NCBI RefSeq assembly: GCF_024748695.1
Contig: NZ_CP087176.1
Location: forward strand, 551,501-615,500
Source of the DNA: Pseudomonas sp. B21-040
Lineage (GTDB): Bacteria; Pseudomonadota; Gammaproteobacteria; Pseudomonadales; Pseudomonadaceae
Direction of reading: 5' to 3'
DNA: 64,000 nucleotides
Of the stretch, positions 29,870 through 40,300 are shown in pieces. The notes below the pieces were generated by a model. The model was not told the origin of the DNA. It made no database searches and saw only the letters and a list, made by a program, of their open reading frames with translations. Positions within the stretch are counted from its first letter, which is position 1. Each line of letters opens with the position of its first letter. Both the position numbers and the translations under genes were made by a program.

Positions 29870-30633
29870 GTCAGTTGGAAAAGATCTACGGCGTGCATGC
29901 GGTAGAAGCGTTGCTGCGTCACCACCCGAAACGCGTCAAGCAAATCTGGCTGGCTGAAGGTCGCAGTGATCCGCGTGTGCAAACGCTGATCGCGCTCGCT
30001 GCCGAAAACCGCGTGGCCGTCGGCAATGCCGAGCGCCGTGAGCTGGATGCCTGGGTTGAAGGCGTGCACCAAGGCGTGGTGGCGGACGTGAGTCCGAGCC
30101 AAGTCTGGGGTGAGGCGATGCTCGACGAGCTGCTGGATCGCACCGACGGAGCACCGCTGTTGCTGGTGCTCGATGGTGTGACCGACCCGCACAACCTGGG
30201 TGCTTGCCTGCGGTCGGCCGATGCGGCCGGTGCGCTGGCGGTGATCGTGCCGAAGGACAAATCAGCGACGCTGACGCCGACGGTGCGAAAAGTGGCGTGT
30301 GGCGCGGCGGAAGTGATTCCGTTGGTCGCCGTGACCAACCTGGCGCGCACCCTGGAAAAACTCAAGCAGCGTGGCTTGTGGGTCGTCGGTACGGCGGGTG
30401 AAGCCGAGCAGAGTCTGTATCAGCAAGACATGACCGGCCCGACCATCCTGATCATGGGGGCTGAGGGCAGCGGCATGCGTCGCCTGACTCGCGATCTTTG
30501 CGATTACCTGGTGCACCTGCCGATGGCCGGCAGCGTCAGCAGCCTCAACGTTTCCGTGGCGACTGGCGTGTGCCTGTTCGAGGCTCAGCGTCAGCGTAGC
30601 GTCAAAGCTGCCGGGGCTTCCAAGAAGTCCTGA
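29866..30633 (+). CDS. rlmB: 23S rRNA (guanosine-2'-O-)-methyltransferase RlmB
   Basis: RlmB methylates the ribose of G2251 in the 23S peptidyl-transferase P-loop. It has an N-terminal L30-like substrate-binding domain (MSQLEKIYGVHAVEALLRHH) and the C-terminal SPOUT knot with LDGVTDPHNLGACLRSADA, IMGAEGSGMRRLTR and PMAGSVSSLNVSVATGV. Length is 255 residues. Coupled to rnr by a 4-base overlap, the conserved order. Confidence 0.96.
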   Translation: MSQLEKIYGVHAVEALLRHHPKRVKQIWLAEGRSDPRVQTLIALAAENRVAVGNAERRELDAWVEGVHQGVVADVSPSQVWGEAMLDELLDRTDGAPLLLVLDGVTDPHNLGACLRSADAAGALAVIVPKDKSATLTPTVRKVACGAAEVIPLVAVTNLARTLEKLKQRGLWVVGTAGEAEQSLYQQDMTGPTILIMGAEGSGMRRLTRDLCDYLVHLPMAGSVSSLNVSVATGVCLFEAQRQRSVKAAGASKKS

Positions 30634-30647
30634 TCCGGTTGTAGTCC

Positions 30648-30740
30648 CTGTGGGAGCGAACCTGCTCGCGAAAGCGGCGTAACATTCAGCATCAATGTTG
30701 AAAGTTATGCCCCCTTCGCGAGCAGTCTCGCTCCCACAGT
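30648..30740. repeat. REP doublet (REPIN), class 1
   Basis: Arms ctgtgggagcgaacctgctc (from 30648) and gagcagtctcgctcccacag (ending 30739) are inverted around about 50 bases. It lies between rlmB and the rpsF promoter. Confidence 0.85.
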
Positions 30741-30791
30741 GTTTTGTGTCTGGGCAAAGATCGATGGTTGTTCAAATAATCACCAATTGCC

Positions 30792-30820
30792 TTGCACCTC
30801 TTCTGTCCCTTCTCTACAAT
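30792..30820 (+). promoter_or_regulatory. sigma-70 promoter of the rpsF operon
   Basis: TTGCAC (30792-30797), a 17-base spacer and TACAAT (30815-30820) form a strong promoter match about 110 bases before rpsF, leaving a long leader. Confidence 0.8.
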
Positions 30821-30827
30821 TGCGCCC

Positions 30828-30935
30828 CTTGCTGTGACGGCAGGCACGCATGTGTCTATCGCAAGCAAGTCCATAAGTGTCATTCACTCCTTGTCTGACC
30901 GCTTTTGAGCGGCAGGCTACAACCCGTAAGGAGCA
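30828..30935 (+). promoter_or_regulatory. rpsF leader, possible S6:S18 autoregulatory element
   Basis: About 110 bases of untranslated leader lie between the promoter and rpsF. A small hairpin CCGC-TTTTGA-GCGG (30899-30912) precedes the AAGGAG ribosome binding site. Many bacteria regulate this operon by binding of S6:S18 to such a leader, but I cannot confirm the diagnostic bulge by eye. Confidence 0.3.
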
Positions 30936-30938
30936 TTC

Positions 30939-31361
30939 ATGCGTCATTACGAAATCATCTTTTTGGTCCACCCGGATCAAAGCGAGCAAGTCGGCGGCAT
31001 GGTTGAGCGTTACACCAAGCTGATCGAAGAAGACGGCGGCAAAATCCACCGTCTGGAAGATTGGGGCCGTCGTCAACTGGCCTACGCAATCAACAATGTT
31101 CACAAGGCTCACTACGTGATGCTGAACGTTGAGTGCACTGGCAAGGCCCTGGCCGAGCTGGAAGACAACTTCCGCTACAACGATGCAGTGATCCGTAACC
31201 TGGTCATCCGTCGCGAAGAAGCCGTTACCGGCCAATCCGAGATGCTCAAGGCTGAAGAAAACCGCAGTGAGCGCCGTGAGCGTCGCGACCGTCCTGAGCA
31301 CTCCGACGCCGAAGGCGTTGATGGTGATGACAGCGACAACAGCGATAACGCTGACGAGTAA
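30939..31361 (+). CDS. rpsF: 30S ribosomal protein S6
   Basis: S6 binds S18 and 16S rRNA in the platform of the small subunit. It starts [20 protein letters not shown] after AAGGAG. The ribosomal core ends near residue 100; the remaining 40 residues are highly charged and end in an acidic [11 protein letters not shown] tail, which is typical of Pseudomonas (substrate for glutamate addition in some species). Length is 140 residues. rpsR follows. Confidence 0.98.
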   Translation: MRHYEIIFLVHPDQSEQVGGMVERYTKLIEEDGGKIHRLEDWGRRQLAYAINNVHKAHYVMLNVECTGKALAELEDNFRYNDAVIRNLVIRREEAVTGQSEMLKAEENRSERRERRDRPEHSDAEGVDGDDSDNSDNADE

Positions 31362-31389
31362 TCCACGGACCTTTTAAGGAGCCTATCAA

Positions 31390-31620
31390 ATGGCACGTTT
31401 CTTCCGTCGTCGTAAATTCTGCCGCTTCACCGCTGAAGACGTGAAAGAGATCGATTACAAAGATCTCAACACTCTGAAAGCTTATGTATCCGAGACCGGC
31501 AAAATCGTTCCAAGCCGCATCACCGGTACCAAAGCACGTTATCAGCGTCAGCTGGCCACCGCTATCAAGCGCGCCCGCTTCCTGGCCCTGCTGGCCTACA
31601 CCGACAGCCACGGCCGCTGA
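31390..31620 (+). CDS. rpsR: 30S ribosomal protein S18
   Basis: A 76-residue basic protein starting [20 protein letters not shown], ending TDSHGR. It contains the conserved [20 protein letters not shown] region of bS18. It has a strong ribosome binding site (TTAAGGAG) and is 28 bases after rpsF. Confidence 0.98.
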
Positions 31621-31656
31621 GACCGGGCAGTCGACTCGTAGCAAAGGATTGAATGC

Positions 31657-32550
31657 ATGCGCGCCATAGCTGAGTTCATCATGCGCGGCCGCATGCAGGC
31701 CACTCTCGTAGTGGCTGGATGCGTAACATTGCCGTTGTTGTATTGGTTGGGTGCTGCCGCAGGATGCCTTGTGCTTCTGCGGCGCGGATTGAAGGACGCC
31801 GTTGGCGTCCTTGCCCTGGGAATGCTGCCGGCGTTGATCTGGTGGCTTTACTCGGATGACCCTCGGGCACTTCTGGTGCTGTTGGGTTCTTCGAGCCTTG
31901 CGTTGGTTTTGCGCGCAAGCGAATCCTGGGACCGCGTGCTGCTGGTCAGCATAGCGATGGGAGTGGTGTTTTCGGTGGTGCTGGGGGCGACTTTTGGTCC
32001 CCAAATCGAGATGCTGGCGCAGGCGTTGATAAAAGTCATGCCGTCGCTACTCGGTGATGTCTACGAGAAGTTATCGGTAGACGAGCAAGCGCATTTTGCG
32101 TCCCTGATTGCACCGGTCCTGACCGGCCTGATTGCGGCATTGTTGCAAATCGTCAGTGTGCTGAGCCTGATTGTCGGGCGCTACTGGCAGGCGTTGTTGT
32201 ACAACCCGGGTGGTTTTGGTCGCGAGTTTCGCGCCATCCGTTTCCCGTTTTTGCCGGCGATGTTGCTGCTGGCGTGCATGCTTCTGGGGCCGAACATCGG
32301 TCCACAGATGGCCATGTTAACGCCGTTGTGCAGCGTACCGCTGGTGTTCGCCGGGCTGGCCCTGATTCACGGGCTGGTGGCGCAAAAGCGACTGGCCAGG
32401 TTCTGGCTGGTGGGGTTGTACGTCACGCTGTTGCTGTTCATGCAGCTGATCTATCCGTTGCTGGTGGTCTTGGCCATCGTCGACAGCCTGATTGATTTTC
32501 GCGGTCGTTCGGCACCGAAAGATGCCGATAACGCGAACGGTGAAGGTTAA
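31657..32550 (+). CDS. DUF2232-like polytopic membrane protein
   Basis: A 297-residue hydrophobic protein with about eight membrane segments and a short charged C-terminus (SAPKDADNANGEG). P. aeruginosa has a hypothetical membrane protein gene in the same place between rpsR and rplI, resembling the DUF2232/YybS family. The start at 31657 has AAAGGA 8 bases upstream; an ATG at 31653 is out of frame. Function is unknown. Confidence 0.8.
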   Translation: MRAIAEFIMRGRMQATLVVAGCVTLPLLYWLGAAAGCLVLLRRGLKDAVGVLALGMLPALIWWLYSDDPRALLVLLGSSSLALVLRASESWDRVLLVSIAMGVVFSVVLGATFGPQIEMLAQALIKVMPSLLGDVYEKLSVDEQAHFASLIAPVLTGLIAALLQIVSVLSLIVGRYWQALLYNPGGFGREFRAIRFPFLPAMLLLACMLLGPNIGPQMAMLTPLCSVPLVFAGLALIHGLVAQKRLARFWLVGLYVTLLLFMQLIYPLLVVLAIVDSLIDFRGRSAPKDADNANGEG

Positions 32551-32569
32551 AAGTTAAGAGGATTTTCAC

Positions 32570-33016
32570 ATGCAACTGATCCTTCTGGAAAAAGTCACCA
32601 ACCTGGGCAACCTGGGTGACAAAGTGAACGTTAAGGCTGGTTACGGTCGTAACTACCTGCTGCCTTACGGCAAAGCTACCGCTGCGACCCCAGCCAACCT
32701 GGCTGCGTTCGAAGAGCGTCGCGCTGAGCTGGAAAAAGCCGCAGCAGACCGTAAGACTTCGGCTGAAAACCGCGCCGCCCAACTGGCTGAGCTGGAAGTG
32801 ACTATCACTGCCACCGCTGGTGACGAAGGCAAGCTGTTCGGTTCGATCGGCACCCACGACATCGCTGATGCACTGACCGCCTCTGGCGTTGAAGTTGCAA
32901 AAAGCGAAGTTCGTCTGCCGAACGGCACCATCCGCAACGTAGGCGAATTCGACGTAGCCGTGCACCTGCACGCCGAAGTTGAAGCCACCGTACGCGTTGT
33001 CGTGGTAGCAGCTTAA
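32570..33016 (+). CDS. rplI: 50S ribosomal protein L9
   Basis: L9 stabilises the L1 region of 23S rRNA and helps frame maintenance. The N-terminal domain [19 protein letters not shown] and NYLLPYGKA motifs are conserved, followed by the long helix ([14 protein letters not shown]) and C-terminal domain. Length is 148 residues. Confidence 0.98.
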   Translation: MQLILLEKVTNLGNLGDKVNVKAGYGRNYLLPYGKATAATPANLAAFEERRAELEKAAADRKTSAENRAAQLAELEVTITATAGDEGKLFGSIGTHDIADALTASGVEVAKSEVRLPNGTIRNVGEFDVAVHLHAEVEATVRVVVVAA

Positions 33017-33062
33017 GCAACACCAGATCGGCTGGCGGCTTGCCCGTCAGACGGTTAACATC

Positions 33063-33094
33063 GGGCACGATCCTGTTTACAGGTCGTGCCCTTT
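33063..33094 (+). terminator. hairpin terminator after rplI
   Basis: GGGCACGA (33063-33070) pairs with TCGTGCCC (33084-33091) around a 13-base loop, followed by TTTGTCTTT. Confidence 0.7.
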
Positions 33095-33125
33095 GTCTTT
33101 CTGAAACCTCCAATTTCAAGTGGCC

Positions 33126-34520
33126 ATGAACGATATCTCCGCTCCCGAGCAATATGATCTGCAAACCGCTTCCCTGAAGGTGCCTCCGCACTCCATCGAG
33201 GCCGAACAGGCTGTGCTCGGTGGCTTGATGCTGGACAACAACGCCTGGGAACGCGTGCTCGATCAAGTGTCGGACGGCGATTTCTATCGACATGACCATC
33301 GCCTGATCTTCCGCGCGATTGCCAAGCTGGCAGACCAGAACTCGCCGATCGACGTCGTGACCCTTGCCGAGCAATTGGACAAGGAAGGTCAGACATCGCA
33401 AGTTGGTGGCCTCGGCTACCTGGGTGAGCTGGCAAAAAACACGCCGTCCGTCGCCAACATCAAGGCTTACGCACAGATCGTTCGCGCTCGGGCAACCTTG
33501 CGCCAGCTAATCGGTATCGCTACCGAAATTGCCGACAGCGCGTTCAACCCGGAAGGCCGTACGGCTGAAGAGATTCTCGACGAAGCCGAACGGCAGATCT
33601 TCCAGATCGCCGAGGCCCGGCCAAAAACCGGCGGCCCGGTGAGCGTGAATGACCTGCTGACCAAGGCCATCGACCGCATCGATACGCTGTTCAACACCGA
33701 CAACGCCATCACCGGCCTATCCACTGGCTACACCGACCTCGACGAGAAAACCAGCGGCCTGCAGCCGTCCGACCTGATCATCGTCGCCGGCCGTCCGTCC
33801 ATGGGTAAAACCACCTTTGCGATGAACCTGGTGGAAAACGCCGTGTTGCGCAGCGACAAGTGCGTACTGGTTTACTCGCTGGAAATGCCAGGTGAATCGC
33901 TGATCATGCGTATGTTGTCGTCCCTGGGCCGTATCGACCAGACCAAGGTCCGCGCCGGTCGCCTGGATGACGACGATTGGCCGCGCCTGACCTCGGCGGT
34001 CAACCTGCTCAACGATCGCAAGCTGTTCATCGACGATACGGCCGGTATCAGCCCATCGGAGATGCGTGCGCGGACTCGCCGATTGGTGCGAGAGCACGGC
34101 GACGTCGCCCTGATCATGATCGACTACCTGCAATTGATGCAGATCCCAGGTTCCGGCGGTGACAACCGGACCAACGAGATTTCCGAGATCTCCCGTTCCT
34201 TGAAAGCCCTGGCCAAGGAATTCAACTGCCCGGTAGTGGCGCTGTCGCAGCTCAACCGTTCCCTGGAACAACGACCGAACAAACGCCCGATCAACTCCGA
34301 CCTCCGGGAATCCGGAGCGATCGAGCAGGATGCTGACGTGATCATGTTCGTGTACCGGGATGAGGTGTATCACCCGGAAACCGAGCACAAAGGCATCGCC
34401 GAGATCATCATCGGCAAGCAGCGGAACGGTCCGATCGGCACGTCACGCCTGGCGTTCATCGGCAAATACACCCGCTTCGAAAACCTGGCGCCGGGTAGCT
34501 ACAACTTCGACGACGAGTAA
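33126..34520 (+). CDS. dnaB: replicative DNA helicase DnaB
   Basis: DnaB is the hexameric 5'-3' helicase at the replication fork. The ATG at 33126 (MNDISAPEQYDLQTASLKVP) gives 464 residues; an in-frame GTG two codons earlier is less likely. The N-terminal helical domain (IEAEQAVLGGLMLDNNAWE) precedes the RecA-like core with Walker A AGRPSMGKTT (about 221-230) and the LIMIDYLQLM Walker B. SALRESGAIEQDAD-like residues (SDLRESGAIEQDAD) form the conserved H3 motif. Confidence 0.97.
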   Translation: MNDISAPEQYDLQTASLKVPPHSIEAEQAVLGGLMLDNNAWERVLDQVSDGDFYRHDHRLIFRAIAKLADQNSPIDVVTLAEQLDKEGQTSQVGGLGYLGELAKNTPSVANIKAYAQIVRARATLRQLIGIATEIADSAFNPEGRTAEEILDEAERQIFQIAEARPKTGGPVSVNDLLTKAIDRIDTLFNTDNAITGLSTGYTDLDEKTSGLQPSDLIIVAGRPSMGKTTFAMNLVENAVLRSDKCVLVYSLEMPGESLIMRMLSSLGRIDQTKVRAGRLDDDDWPRLTSAVNLLNDRKLFIDDTAGISPSEMRARTRRLVREHGDVALIMIDYLQLMQIPGSGGDNRTNEISEISRSLKALAKEFNCPVVALSQLNRSLEQRPNKRPINSDLRESGAIEQDADVIMFVYRDEVYHPETEHKGIAEIIIGKQRNGPIGTSRLAFIGKYTRFENLAPGSYNFDDE

Positions 34521-34543
34521 GTTACTCCGCGTCTGATGTGGCC

Positions 34544-34614
34544 TCATCGCGAGCAAGCTTTGCTCCTACAGGTGTTCGCAAACCGCCTGTAGGAGCAAAG
34601 CTTGCTCGCGATGA
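34544..34614. repeat. REP doublet (REPIN), class 1
   Basis: Arms tcatcgcgagcaagctttgc (from 34544) and gcaaagcttgctcgcgatga (ending 34614) are perfectly inverted around a 30-base centre. It lies between dnaB and ygiQ. Confidence 0.88.
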
Positions 34615-34745
34615 ACGATAACGCAGTCCTCGTTCATGCGCCGCGTTTGAGCCAACACCAATTTCCGACCATAGCCGTCGGAATTGGTTATTTTTTGTGC
34701 TATATTCCGCGCCCGCGATTTTTCATCTCAACACCGGTCATCGTC

Positions 34746-37049
34746 ATGCAAACAGCCAAGCCGTTATTTGACTATCCCAAGTACTGGGCCGAATGCTTCG
34801 GTCCAGCGCCATTCCTGCCGATGAGCAGGGAGGAGATGGATCAGCTTGGCTGGGATTCCTGCGACATCATCATCGTCACCGGTGATGCGTACGTTGACCA
34901 TCCGTCGTTCGGCATGGCGATTATCGGCCGGCTGCTGGAGTCGCAAGGCTTCCGCGTCGGGATCATTGCCCAGCCGGACTGGCAGTCCAAAGACGACTTC
35001 ATGAAACTCGGCGAGCCGAACCTGTTCTTCGGTGTCGCGGCCGGCAACATGGACTCGATGATCAACCGCTACACCGCCGACAAGAAAATCCGTTCCGATG
35101 ACGCCTACACCCCTGGCGGCATGGCGGGCAAACGTCCGGACCGCGCCAGCCTGGTTTACAGCCAGCGCTGCAAGGAAGCCTACAAAAACGTGCCGATCGT
35201 GCTCGGTGGCATCGAAGCTTCCCTGCGCCGCATCGCCCACTACGATTACTGGCAGGACCGGGTTCGCAACTCGATCCTGATCGACGCCTGCGCCGATATC
35301 CTGCTTTACGGTAACGCCGAACGTGCCATCGTCGAAGTCGCCCAGCGTCTGTCCTACGGTCACAAAATCGAAGACATCACCGATGTGCGCGGTACCGCGT
35401 TCATCCGTCGCGATACGCCGAAAGACTGGTACGAAGTCGACTCCACGCGTATCGACCGTCCGGGCAAGATCGACAAGATCATCAACCCGTACGTGAACAC
35501 CCAGGACACCCAGGCCTGCGCCATCGAGCAGGAAAAAGGTCCGGTTGAAGATCCGACTGAAGCCAAGGTCGTGCAGATCCTGGCCAGCCCGAAAATGACC
35601 CGCGACAAGACTGTGATTCGTCTGCCGTCGGTTGAGAAAGTCCGTGGCGACGCGGTTCTTTATGCTCACGCCAACCGTGTGCTTCACCTGGAAACCAACC
35701 CGGGCAACGCCCGTGCGCTGGTGCAGAAGCACGGCGAAGTCGATGTCTGGTTCAATCCGCCGCCGATTCCGATGACCACCGAAGAAATGGACTACGTGTT
35801 CGGCATGCCTTATGCGCGCATACCGCACCCGGCGTACGGCAAGGAAAAGATCCCGGCCTACGACATGATCCGTTTCTCGGTGAATATCATGCGTGGCTGC
35901 TTCGGCGGCTGCACCTTCTGTTCGATCACCGAGCACGAAGGCCGGATCATCCAGAACCGCTCCGAAGAGTCGATCATTCGCGAAATCGAAGAGATCCGCG
36001 ACAAGGTGCCGGGTTTCACCGGCGTCATTTCCGACCTCGGCGGCCCGACCGCGAACATGTACCGCATTGCCTGCAAGAGCCCGGAAATCGAATCCGCGTG
36101 CCGCAAGCCATCGTGCGTGTTCCCTGGCATCTGCCCGAACCTGAACACCGACCACTCGTCGCTGATTCAGCTGTATCGCAGCGCCCGTGCCTTGCCGGGT
36201 GTGAAGAAGATTTTGATCGCTTCCGGCCTGCGTTACGACCTCGCGGTCGAGTCGCCGGAATATGTCAAGGAGCTGGTGACCCACCACGTTGGTGGTTACC
36301 TGAAGATCGCCCCGGAACATACCGAGGAAGGTCCGCTCAACCAGATGATGAAACCGGGCATCGGCAGCTATGACAAGTTCAAGCGCATGTTCGAGAAGTA
36401 CTCCAAGGAAGCCGGGAAAGAGCAGTACCTGATTCCGTACTTCATCGCCGCCCACCCGGGCACCACCGATGAAGACATGATGAACCTGGCACTGTGGCTC
36501 AAGGGCAACGGCTTCCGTGCCGACCAGGTGCAGGCGTTCTACCCGTCGCCGATGGCTACTGCCACCGCGATGTACCACTCGGGCAAGAACCCGCTGCGCA
36601 AGGTCACCTACAAGTCTGACGCGGTTACCATCGTCAAGAGCGAAGAGCAGCGTCGTCTGCACAAAGCGTTCTTGCGTTATCACGACCCGAAAGGCTGGCC
36701 GATGCTGCGTGAAGCGCTGACCCGTATGGGCCGCGCCGATCTGATTGGACCGGGCAAGAACCAGTTGATCCCGCTGCACCAGCCGTCGACCGACAGCTAC
36801 CAGAGCGCCCGTCGCAAAAACTCGACACCGGCCGGTAGCCACAAGGTTGCAGGTGAAAAGACCACCAAGATCCTCACCCAGCACACCGGTCTGCCACCAC
36901 GTGCCAGCGATGGTGCTAACCCGTGGGACAAGCGTGAACAGGCCAAGGCTGCGGCGTTCGCCCGCAACCAGCAGGCGGCCAAGGAGCGCAAGGACGCAGC
37001 CAAAGGCAAAGGTCCTAAACCCGCCCGCAAGCCAGTCGTACCGCGCTAA
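34746..37049 (+). CDS. YgiQ family radical SAM protein
   Basis: A 767-residue member of the YgiQ/UPF0313 radical SAM family. The ATG at 34746 ([19 protein letters not shown]) is the conserved start; an upstream in-frame extension runs through a REP repeat and is not coding. The radical SAM cluster motif is CFGGCTFC (Cys385, Cys389, Cys392, spacing CX3CX2C). The N-terminal part (to about 370) carries a cobalamin-binding-like region and the tail (from about 690) is basic and low-complexity. The reaction is not established. It lies downstream of dnaB as in P. aeruginosa. Confidence 0.93.
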   Translation: MQTAKPLFDYPKYWAECFGPAPFLPMSREEMDQLGWDSCDIIIVTGDAYVDHPSFGMAIIGRLLESQGFRVGIIAQPDWQSKDDFMKLGEPNLFFGVAAGNMDSMINRYTADKKIRSDDAYTPGGMAGKRPDRASLVYSQRCKEAYKNVPIVLGGIEASLRRIAHYDYWQDRVRNSILIDACADILLYGNAERAIVEVAQRLSYGHKIEDITDVRGTAFIRRDTPKDWYEVDSTRIDRPGKIDKIINPYVNTQDTQACAIEQEKGPVEDPTEAKVVQILASPKMTRDKTVIRLPSVEKVRGDAVLYAHANRVLHLETNPGNARALVQKHGEVDVWFNPPPIPMTTEEMDYVFGMPYARIPHPAYGKEKIPAYDMIRFSVNIMRGCFGGCTFCSITEHEGRIIQNRSEESIIREIEEIRDKVPGFTGVISDLGGPTANMYRIACKSPEIESACRKPSCVFPGICPNLNTDHSSLIQLYRSARALPGVKKILIASGLRYDLAVESPEYVKELVTHHVGGYLKIAPEHTEEGPLNQMMKPGIGSYDKFKRMFEKYSKEAGKEQYLIPYFIAAHPGTTDEDMMNLALWLKGNGFRADQVQAFYPSPMATATAMYHSGKNPLRKVTYKSDAVTIVKSEEQRRLHKAFLRYHDPKGWPMLREALTRMGRADLIGPGKNQLIPLHQPSTDSYQSARRKNSTPAGSHKVAGEKTTKILTQHTGLPPRASDGANPWDKREQAKAAAFARNQQAAKERKDAAKGKGPKPARKPVVPR

Positions 37050-37080
37050 GTCGCGCTTGAACTGAACAGAACGCCAACCT

Positions 37081-37183
37081 GATCGTTCCCATGCTCCGCG
37101 TGGGAATGCCTCTAGGGACGCTCCGCGTCCAGTGACGCGGAGCGTCACGGGCTACATTCCCACGCGGGAGCGTGGGAACGATC
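37081..37183. repeat. inverted repeat, class 3 (GATCGTTCCCACGC type)
   Basis: gatcgttcccatgctccgcg (from 37081) recurs inverted at gcgtgggaacgatc (ending 37183), with a second inner inverted pair (gacgctccgcgtc / gacgcggagcgtc) in the middle. The same element recurs at 51346-51452. Confidence 0.85.
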
Positions 37184-37303
37184 ACGCCCACCCCCCTTCC
37201 TCGCAACATTTGCGTGCAACTGCGCCCAACCTATTTCCCGCATCGCCCGATTTTGGTGCTGTACTGCCTCAAGCAAATGGAGAAAGCGCCAGCGTTGCCG
37301 CGA

Positions 37304-37319
37304 TGGCATAAGTCTTGCG
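37304..37319 (+). promoter_or_regulatory. sigma-54 promoter of the transglutaminase/ATP-grasp operon
   Basis: TGGCATAAGTCTTGCG fits the -24/-12 consensus TGGCAYR-N4-TTGCW, missing only the last base, with the required 12-base GG-to-GC spacing. It ends about 38 bases before the GTG start codon. Predicted transcription start is near 37330. Confidence 0.78.
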
Positions 37320-37357
37320 CGCTTTCAAATACGCTTAGGGCTCGCAGGAGGCACGCC

Positions 37358-40300
37358 GTGTCGATTCATGTCGCATTGCACCACGTCACTCATTACCGCT
37401 ATGACCGCGCTGTCGAGTTGGGGCCGCAGATCGTTCGCCTGCGCCCAGCCGCCCACAGTCGCACGCGGATACTGTCCTACGCGCTGAAAGTCTCGCCCGA
37501 GCAGCACTTCATCAACTGGCAACAAGACCCCCAGGGTAATTACCTGGCGCGGTTGGTGTTCCCGGAGAAAACCGATGAACTGCGGATCGAAGTCGATCTG
37601 CTCGCGGAAATGGCGGTCTTCAATCCGTTCGACTTCTTCCTTGAGCCCTACGCGGAGAAAATCCCTTTCGCCTACGCCGCCGACGAGCGCAAAGAGCTGG
37701 CGCCGTACCTGGAAACCTTGCCCCTGACGCCGACGTTCAAAACCTACCTGGACGGCATTGACCGCACGCCGCTGCCCAGCGTGGATTTTCTGGTTGCGCT
37801 GAACCAGCGCCTGAGCGAAGACATTGGCTATCTGATTCGCATGGAGCCGGGCGTACAAACGCCCGAGCACACCCTCGAGCAGGCCTCCGGCTCCTGCCGC
37901 GACTCGGCATGGCTGCTGGTGCAACTGCTGCGTAACCTCGGCCTGGCGGCGCGTTTCGTCTCGGGCTACCTGATTCAACTCACCGCCGACGTCAAAAGCC
38001 TCGACGGTCCGTCTGGCACTGAAGTGGACTTCACCGACCTGCACGCGTGGTGTGAGGTGTACTTGCCCGGTGCCGGCTGGATCGGCCTGGATGCGACGTC
38101 AGGGCTGTTTGCCGGTGAAGGACACATTCCGTTGGCGTGCAGTCCTGATCCTGGCTCTGCAGCGCCGATCAGTGGCTTGGTCGAACCGTGCGAATGCGAG
38201 TTCACCCACGAAATGTCCGTTGAACGGATCTGGGAAGCGCCACGGGTCACAAAACCCTACACCGACGATCAATGGCAGGCGATCCAGGCATTGGGTCGGC
38301 AAATCGATGCCGACTTGTTGGAGGGTGACGTGCGCCTGACCATGGGCGGCGAGCCGACATTTGTGTCCATCGATGACCCGGACGGCGCCGAATGGAACAC
38401 CGCTGCGCTGGGGCCGGACAAGCGTCGCCTGTCCGCCGAGCTGTTCCAGCGCATGCGCAAACATTACGCCCCCAAAGGCCTGGTGCATTTCGGTCAGGGT
38501 AAGTGGTACCCCGGCGAGCAACTGCCGCGCTGGTCACTGAACTGCTATTGGCGCCGTGATGGCGTGCCGATCTGGCACAACGGTGCGTTGATTGCCGATG
38601 AGCAGGAAGACTACGGCGCCGATGGCGCACTGGCCGGACGGTTTCTGGCGAGTGTGGCCGAGCGCTTGAAGATTCCCACACGCTATGTATTCGCGGCCTA
38701 CGAAGACAATTTCTATTACCTCTGGCGTGAGGGCACATTGCCGCAAAACGTCAGCGCCGAAGACTCACGACTGGAAGAACCGTTGGAGCGTGCGCGACTG
38801 CGCAAGGTCTTCAGCCAAGGCCTGGATAAAGTCATCGGCCATGTGCTGCCATTGGCGCGCACTGCCAAGGGCGATCAATGGCAAAGCGGCCGCTGGTATT
38901 TGCGTGAGGAACATTGCCGATTGGTGCCAGGGGATTCGCCGCTGGGCTACCGCTTGCCACTCGGCTCGCAACCCTGGGTCAAAGCGGCGGAGTACCCGTT
39001 CATTCATCCCGCGGATCCGAATCAGGATTTCCCGGCGCTGCCCGACACCGCACAACTGCAAAGCCAGGGCACTGGCGCGGTCACCGAAGAGCGAGAGCCA
39101 AAGATTGACGAGTCCGCCGACTGGCTGACCCGCACGGCCTTCTGCGCTGAGGCCCGGGAAGGGCGGTTGTACTTGTTCATGCCACCGCTGGAACGGGTCG
39201 AGGATTACCTGGAGCTGGTCAGCGCCATCGAAGCTACCGCTGAAGAATTACATTGCCCGGTGTTGCTGGAAGGCTATGAGCCGCCGAGCGATCCGCGCCT
39301 GAGCAATTTCCGGATCACCCCGGATCCCGGCGTGATCGAGGTCAACGTGCAACCGTCCGCGAACTGGGATGAATTGGTCGAGCGCACCGAATTTTTGTAC
39401 GAAGAAGCGCGCCAGACCCGATTGACCACCGAAAAATTCATGATCGATGGCCGGCACACGGGAACCGGTGGCGGTAACCATTTCGTGTTGGGCGGCGCGA
39501 CCCCGGCGGACTCACCGTTCCTGCGTCGCCCCGATCTGCTGCGTAGCCTGATCAGCTACTGGCATAACCATCCGTCCCTGTCCTACCTGTTTTCCGGGTT
39601 GTTCATCGGCCCGACGTCTCAGGCGCCGCGCGTCGATGAGGCGCGCAACGATGCCTTGTATGAGCTGGAAATCGCATTCGCCCAGATGCCCGACCCCGGC
39701 GAGGAGTGCGCGCCGTGGTTGGTGGATCGGCTGCTGCGTAACCTGCTGATCGACGTGACCGGCAACACTCACCGGGCCGAATTCTGCATCGACAAACTCT
39801 ATTCGCCGGACGGTGCTACCGGACGCCTCGGATTGCTGGAGTTGCGTGCCTTTGAAATGCCGCCGCATGCACGCATGAGCCTGGCGCAGCAGTTGTTATT
39901 GCGGGCACTGGTGGCGCGGTTCTGGCGCGAACCCTATGCGCCGCCGAAACTGGCGCGTTGGGGCACGGAGTTGCACGACCGTTTCCTGTTGCCGCACTTC
40001 ATCGAACAGGATTTCGCCGATGTGATCGTTGATCTCAATGCGGCCGGTTACCCGGTGCGGGCCGAGTGGTTCGCCGCGCATCTGGAGTTCCGTTTTCCCA
40101 AGGTCGGCGATTACGCGGTCAGTGGCATTGAGCTGCAATTGCGTCAGGCGCTGGAGCCCTGGCATGTGCTGGGCGAGGAGGGGGCGGTCGGCGGCACGGT
40201 GCGCTATGTGGATTCGTCGCTGGAGCGCTTGCAAGTCAAGCTCACAGGGCTGGCGCCGCAACGTTATCTGCTGACCTGCAATGGCGTTGCGGTGCCGTTG

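Noticed and set aside
34764..37148. Minus-strand frame of 794 codons antisense to the radical SAM gene
   Set aside because: Antisense shadow of a strongly conserved gene; translation is low-information and runs into a repeat.
37172..37357. In-frame extension upstream of the transglutaminase gene
   Set aside because: It is translated class-3 repeat and promoter DNA; the GTG at 37358 has the ribosome binding site and the sigma-54 site lies upstream of it.
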